Program-made: the position numbers and the translations under genes
Notes under the pieces: model-generated
The model's database searches: none
The model's input: only the letters and a program-made list of their open reading frames with translations
What the model was told of the DNA's origin: nothing
Part shown: positions 60,150 through 64,000 of the stretch, piece by piece
Layout: each line of letters begins with the position of its first letter
Numbering within the stretch: position 1 is the first letter of the stretch
Origin: Asterochloris sp. CNOR1
Taxonomy: Eukaryota; Chlorophyta; Trebouxiophyceae; Trebouxiales; Trebouxiaceae
Assembly (NCBI GenBank): GCA_963969365.1
Contig: OZ017755.1
Span: 682,001-746,000, forward strand
DNA length: 64,000 nucleotides
Direction: 5' to 3'

Positions 60150-60815
60150 TGGTTGTATCACACCTGATAAAGGGTCCATTTCAGAAATCAATAGTGGGAC
60201 AACTGTTGGCTTCCACCAGACGTGATGCGAACTTCTTCAGCAACAGTTTAGGGCAGAGGAACATTGACTGGAAATGTGCTGCATTCTTTCAATGGGCATC
60301 GGGCCGTATCACATGTGCTGTACAGCTCATTTTCAAAGTCCTGCATTGGGGCAACCAGGAGTCAGGCAAATAGGGCTGATAACCGGCCTGAGCAGACTGC
60401 TGCATCCTGGGCGGCTGGCTTCTGCTGCTGCCTGCACAGCATACACATCACACGTGACGCAAGATCCCATGATGAACCCCCACAGCAGGACTCACAAATG
60501 CCCACAAGAAACTCTTGTCCTCACCTACACATCCACCAGCACAACCTTCCAGCCATCTGCAGCATAGGCATTGAATGTGTAAACTCAGGTACCAACTCAC
60601 AGCTGTTGCAACTGAGTTCAGCTGCAACCACGACATCTGCCCAGCCGCCCAGTACACCCACCTGAGTCATTGATGCTCGTGATCTTGGTCTCGAGACCTG
60701 GAAGAGGGCCTGCCTCCCTCACCAATCCCCCCCCCCCCCCCCGCCCCGAGCCCCCCCCCCTGCTCTGACTGCCACGCCTTAGCTGCCTCAGCTGACTTTT
60801 GAACATCCTGCAGCA
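60150..60815 (-). pseudogene. inverted, truncated glyoxalase I 3' copy
   Basis: Reverse complement of the glyoxalase exons 7-9, their introns and 3' UTR (52903-53390). Exon 7 begins at about 60811 with the [16 protein letters not shown] equivalent, then a poly-G/C tract replaces GKVV, and the frame resumes at [20 protein letters not shown]. In exon 8 the last Lys codon became TAG just before the donor. In exon 9 (about 60343-60323) the stop was lost. No 5' exons are present. A broken copy, not a second enzyme. Confidence 0.88.
60727..60760 (+). repeat. poly-C tract
   Basis: C16, G, C4, GAG, C10 inside the exon 7 remnant of the glyoxalase pseudogene. May be a mutational expansion or an assembly-sensitive site. 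Confidence 0.9.
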
Positions 60816-61020
60816 GAGGGGGGCTGTCCACATTCAGCAGGTGCAGGGGTTCAGCATTGTAGATGTCGGCAACACCCACAGCATGTCGTTCAAGTCCCAC
60901 AACACTGCGACCTGTGCCCGCAGCCAGGTAGTCCCAGGCCGCCTGGCAGTGGCTGCGGACCCATGCAGGATGCAACCTGCTGCATGGCAGGTGAAGAGCA
61001 CCCAGCGTCGGCAGCTGCAA

Positions 61021-61520
61021 TGGGGTCTAGGGCAGCATGCGCACTGCAGCACGAACAGCCAAGTTAAGGTGGGCCCAGTGCAGTCTGCGCACTGCTGCTG
61101 CAGGCAACACCTTTGTGAAGGGGCTGAGTGCTGCTGCAAACATCAAGTTCAGGGAGGCACTCGAGCAGAGCTCTGATGCAGAGTTCTGCCATGAGCATCA
61201 AGCAAAGCGCCAGAAGCGCCTGCTGCTGCCAGCTCACCTCTGTCAGTTGGGGAAGTTTCAGTGGCTGATAGCCTTCAGCCAGTAGCCCCTCTGCACATCT
61301 CTCGCCAGAGGTGTGGTAGAAGGTGGTCATCTGGGTCCCAAATGTTGTTGTCTAGAAGGTAGTGCTGACCATCTCTAAAGACTCAGCTCTGACTCTCTAG
61401 CGCTGAGGAGGCTTGAGCAGTGCGCCGCTGCATGCCTTGCCCTGCCTGAAGGTGCACTGTGCAACCCTGCATGTCCCCAGTGCTGGACGCTCATCTCCCG
61501 GCCGGTAGCTACATGCATCA
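61021..61520. other. spacer between pseudogene and block B
   Basis: No gene or motif recognised; sequence is not clearly related to block A. Confidence 0.45.
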
Positions 61521-64000
61521 TGGCCACAACACAACAGTGCTTCAGGCCATGCCTTGCTGCTTGTGAGGCTGGACGCTGTCATGGCCAGGATGTGTGTAAA
61601 GGTGCAGGCGAATTCATTCTGGATGTTGGTGTTACCAAGTTGCTCAGCTGCTCTGTGGAGGTGGGCCCCAGCAGGGGACTCCTTTTTGCAACAATTGGCC
61701 GGCAGCTGTTGAGATGTTGTGCAACGTGTCAGCTGACAGGCATGCTGACAGGTTCTTTGCTGGCAACCTGCAAAGGTGGTGCACATGCTGAAGGCCTGCC
61801 TGCAGTCGTTGTGGTGCCAGTCTGCTGCAGAGGCTTATAGCTGCAGCAGCATGCTAGACTGAGCTGCAGCCTGCATTGCTCAAAGCCATCATGACAGAGA
61901 AGCAATGCCACCTTTTGCTGTCCTGCAGTCATCGTAGCAGAGCCTGGAGCTCTCAGAGACTGGCATCAGGGCCCCTTCCAGACTCTGAAGCTGTCAGAGC
62001 TTGGCTCCTGTCCCCTTTCAAGTCACCAGTGAGCCCAGAATATACAATAACCCCATTGTCGGCTCGAGATCGGGCCTGGTGCCGATTTTGTCGCATCTGC
62101 AACGTGCACAGGCCTCAGTTGCATCTCCCAGAGGGCCTGCAAGACAGCTGCAGATCGGTGGGCCCCTGTTTTGGTACTTCCAAGCGAATCAGGCCACCAC
62201 CAGCCTGCAGGAGCTGAGACCCCTGTGCAGCCCCAGGATCACTGTAAGACAGCCTGGTGAGCCCCCTGTGTGCCTGTGGCAGCACTTGAACAAGTTGCCA
62301 TGTCAGCGCAGCATTACGCGGGGAGTCCTCGATCGCCATATGCGGTGGCTGCTGCCTCCACTATCATGTTTAGCTGCGCCTGAGCCAGCAGGCTGCTGCC
62401 AAGACAGGCAGGAGCTCATCTGGCAGCTCACATGAAGCTCCCCCACGTGCTAGCCTCCACAGGTCCTGGGCGCATCTATCATGTCACAGCAGAGCCCTTG
62501 TTGACAAGCATGTCTAACAGATCGCCTGTTTCTGCTGTGCAGGGCCTCCAGCAACCTCAGGAGCCACCATCTGACCCTGCACGCTGCCATCCATGGCAAC
62601 TACAGGCGACGCCAGCACTTCAGGGAGCTCTCCTCAGGAGGAGTCTCCCACCATTGGTTCCCCCCCTGCAGAGGTGAGTCCTGCAGCTGGTGCCACACAG
62701 TTGTCATACTTGCAAGTCACTGTTGTTCTCCTTGCAAGTCGCTGACTCAGCTGTTGGTGGTGCTTGGCAATGACTTGATCGCGGTGAGTTCAGGGTGAGC
62801 CCGCAGACAACAAGGGCATTGTCTGCCAGTCACTCCTGGCAGATGCTGGCCCATCAAGTGTCCTGGTGGGGAGGCTTGTGCACACGTGTGGGATGTTGAG
62901 CGGGGAGCTGCATGTCGAACACGCTGAGGGGATCAGGGCTTCACATCCTGCAGTGCATCAGAGCCTGTTCAGTGTTGTGCACTGTCTGGCTCCATACAGT
63001 AGGGCCACCAATAGCATTGCAGCTGACTGGCGTGAGCAAGGCGGTGACTCAGCTGCTGATGACCAAGGCATGGCTGCTAGCGAGGTGGGTGATGAGCACT
63101 GAAAACCGTCGTGCGTCTCATGGCAGGCATGTGGGCTGGCTGCGTGTACTGGTAAACCACTGATGGCTACGAGCCGTAGAGGGATATCAATGTGTATCTC
63201 AGGCAGCTGGGCTTCCTGCTCTGATGGCCACACGTGTCTGCACGACCACAGGCTGCAAGCCCACAGGAACCCAGGTCACCCCTTTCCAGATGTGCATGCT
63301 GGGGTCTGCACGCTTTGGACCAGCACGCACATGCTGACCTGCATCAAGCCCGGTGCACTCAAGCTGATGGGGCAGGGCAGTGCTGACCATGCAGGTTAGC
63401 CATGCAGAGATAGCCTGCTGCAGCGCAGGCCAGCAGCTGCATTGGCTGCCACCAACAGGGGCCTCGGCATTACTCAGCCCACGCCTGGCCAGGTGGGTGA
63501 TCAGCAGTGCAGGCCCTCTTTGGTCTGGTTGCAGCAAAAGCCCATACAGGGCTGGGGCAAGGTGCACAATACTGGCCTGAATGATGGGCACTTCACCACA
63601 GCAGCTAACGCCTCCTGCAAAGCTCCTGCTCTGGTATGGTGAGGTCAATAGCGCATCTGCTTCATCTCCAGCGTTTGCAACATGGCTTTCTGGATCTGGA
63701 CCCACAGTGGCCTGCAGCTTGTGCCACCTGCTGCATCATGAAGCGGGTAGGCAAGCACACTGCTGTACAGCAATGGGCATGTTGCATGTCAGCAGCCCTG
63801 ATGAATCTGGTAGGCATATATGTTGCAGCCTGCTGGAGCCCTGCTGAGCCACAGCTTGACAGCTGCAGCCAGGACCCCATCATGTCGTAACATTGGCCCC
63901 TTGCACCTCTGCGTGAAGACCGTTCACATCCTTGCCAGTGCTTGCACCTGTCCCTGCATGAGCCAGGGCCAGGTCCAGACATCCTTCAAGACAGATCATC
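61520..64000 (+). repeat. segmental duplication block B (runs off window)
   Basis: Direct copy of block A (53570-56560), with many substitutions and indels and several internal deletions (e.g. the segment equivalent to about 55100-55190). It continues past the window end. Confidence 0.85.
62593..63084 (+). CDS. 5' exons of a second U-box-type gene (partial paralogue)
   Basis: Exon 1 62593-62673 codes for MATTGDASTSGSSPQEESPT plus seven residues, the same 27 codons as exon 1 of the block A gene, and ends at a GTGAGT donor. Exon 2 62962-63084 codes for SLFSVVHCLAPYSRATNSIA, then ADWREQGGDSAADDQGMAAS and E, ending at GTGGGT. The block A acceptor base pair is lost here (CAG to CAT), but an AG 3 nt further keeps the frame one codon shorter. 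Everything downstream in the window has indels against block A and the rest is outside. It could be a living paralogue or a young pseudogene. Confidence 0.5.

Noticed and set aside
60150-60815. A second functional glyoxalase gene
   Set aside because: Only exons 7-9 remain, inverted, with a poly-C replacement, a new stop and a lost stop.

Overview
The window is nuclear DNA of a green alga, most likely a chlorophyte and perhaps a trebouxiophyte (class inferred, not shown). Genes are split by many short introns with strong (C)TGCAG acceptors. TGTAA, the chlorophyte poly(A) signal, follows several stop codons. Products include an organellar YlmG/YGGT membrane protein and SRR1, next to flagellar and general eukaryotic genes. 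No bacterial, viral or organellar genome organisation is seen. Where exon lists are given, I read them directly and checked that splice phases agree.

Layout. 1-3.7 kb: mitochondrial NAD-isocitrate dehydrogenase catalytic subunit (5' end off the window), convergent with a SAM methyltransferase (3.9-5.1 kb). 5.1-6.0 kb: small organelle-type membrane protein, divergent from the outer-arm dynein intermediate chain IC1/DNAI1 (6.1-12.8 kb). 13.1-15.5 kb: a DUF2256 zinc-ribbon fused to a two-half VOC (glyoxalase-fold) protein. 15.75-21.6 kb: a NEK-family kinase. 22.2-29.4 kb (minus): a 1109-residue receptor-like protein with signal peptide, repeated alpha/beta modules separated by Ala-Pro/Ser-Pro linkers, one membrane span and an RTNSG-rich tail. 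32.1-38.9 kb (minus): an N-myristoylation-type GAF-PAS-Raf-like kinase. 41.0-42.0 kb: a 27-residue-repeat ankyrin-like gene broken by two stops. 42.2-44.3 kb (minus): a helical orphan. 45.1-45.7 kb: YlmG, divergent from CDC123 (45.7-48.0 kb), which converges on SRR1 (48.1-49.3 kb). 49.7-53.3 kb: two-domain glyoxalase I. 54.5-59.2 kb: a U-box protein.

From 53.5 kb to the end the DNA is a duplication mosaic. Block A (53.57-56.56 kb, start of the U-box gene) recurs as block B (61.52-64 kb), with an inverted, broken copy of the glyoxalase 3' end between them.

Two genome-wide habits show. At least five introns have GC-AG rather than GT-AG ends. Several introns carry short decayed copies ('echoes') of the neighbouring exon edge with its splice site. 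The functional links are modest: dynein IC1 and NEK suggest a flagellated stage; the receptor-like protein and the GAF-PAS kinase are candidate signalling components; IDH, YlmG, the methyltransferase, CDC123 and glyoxalase are housekeeping.
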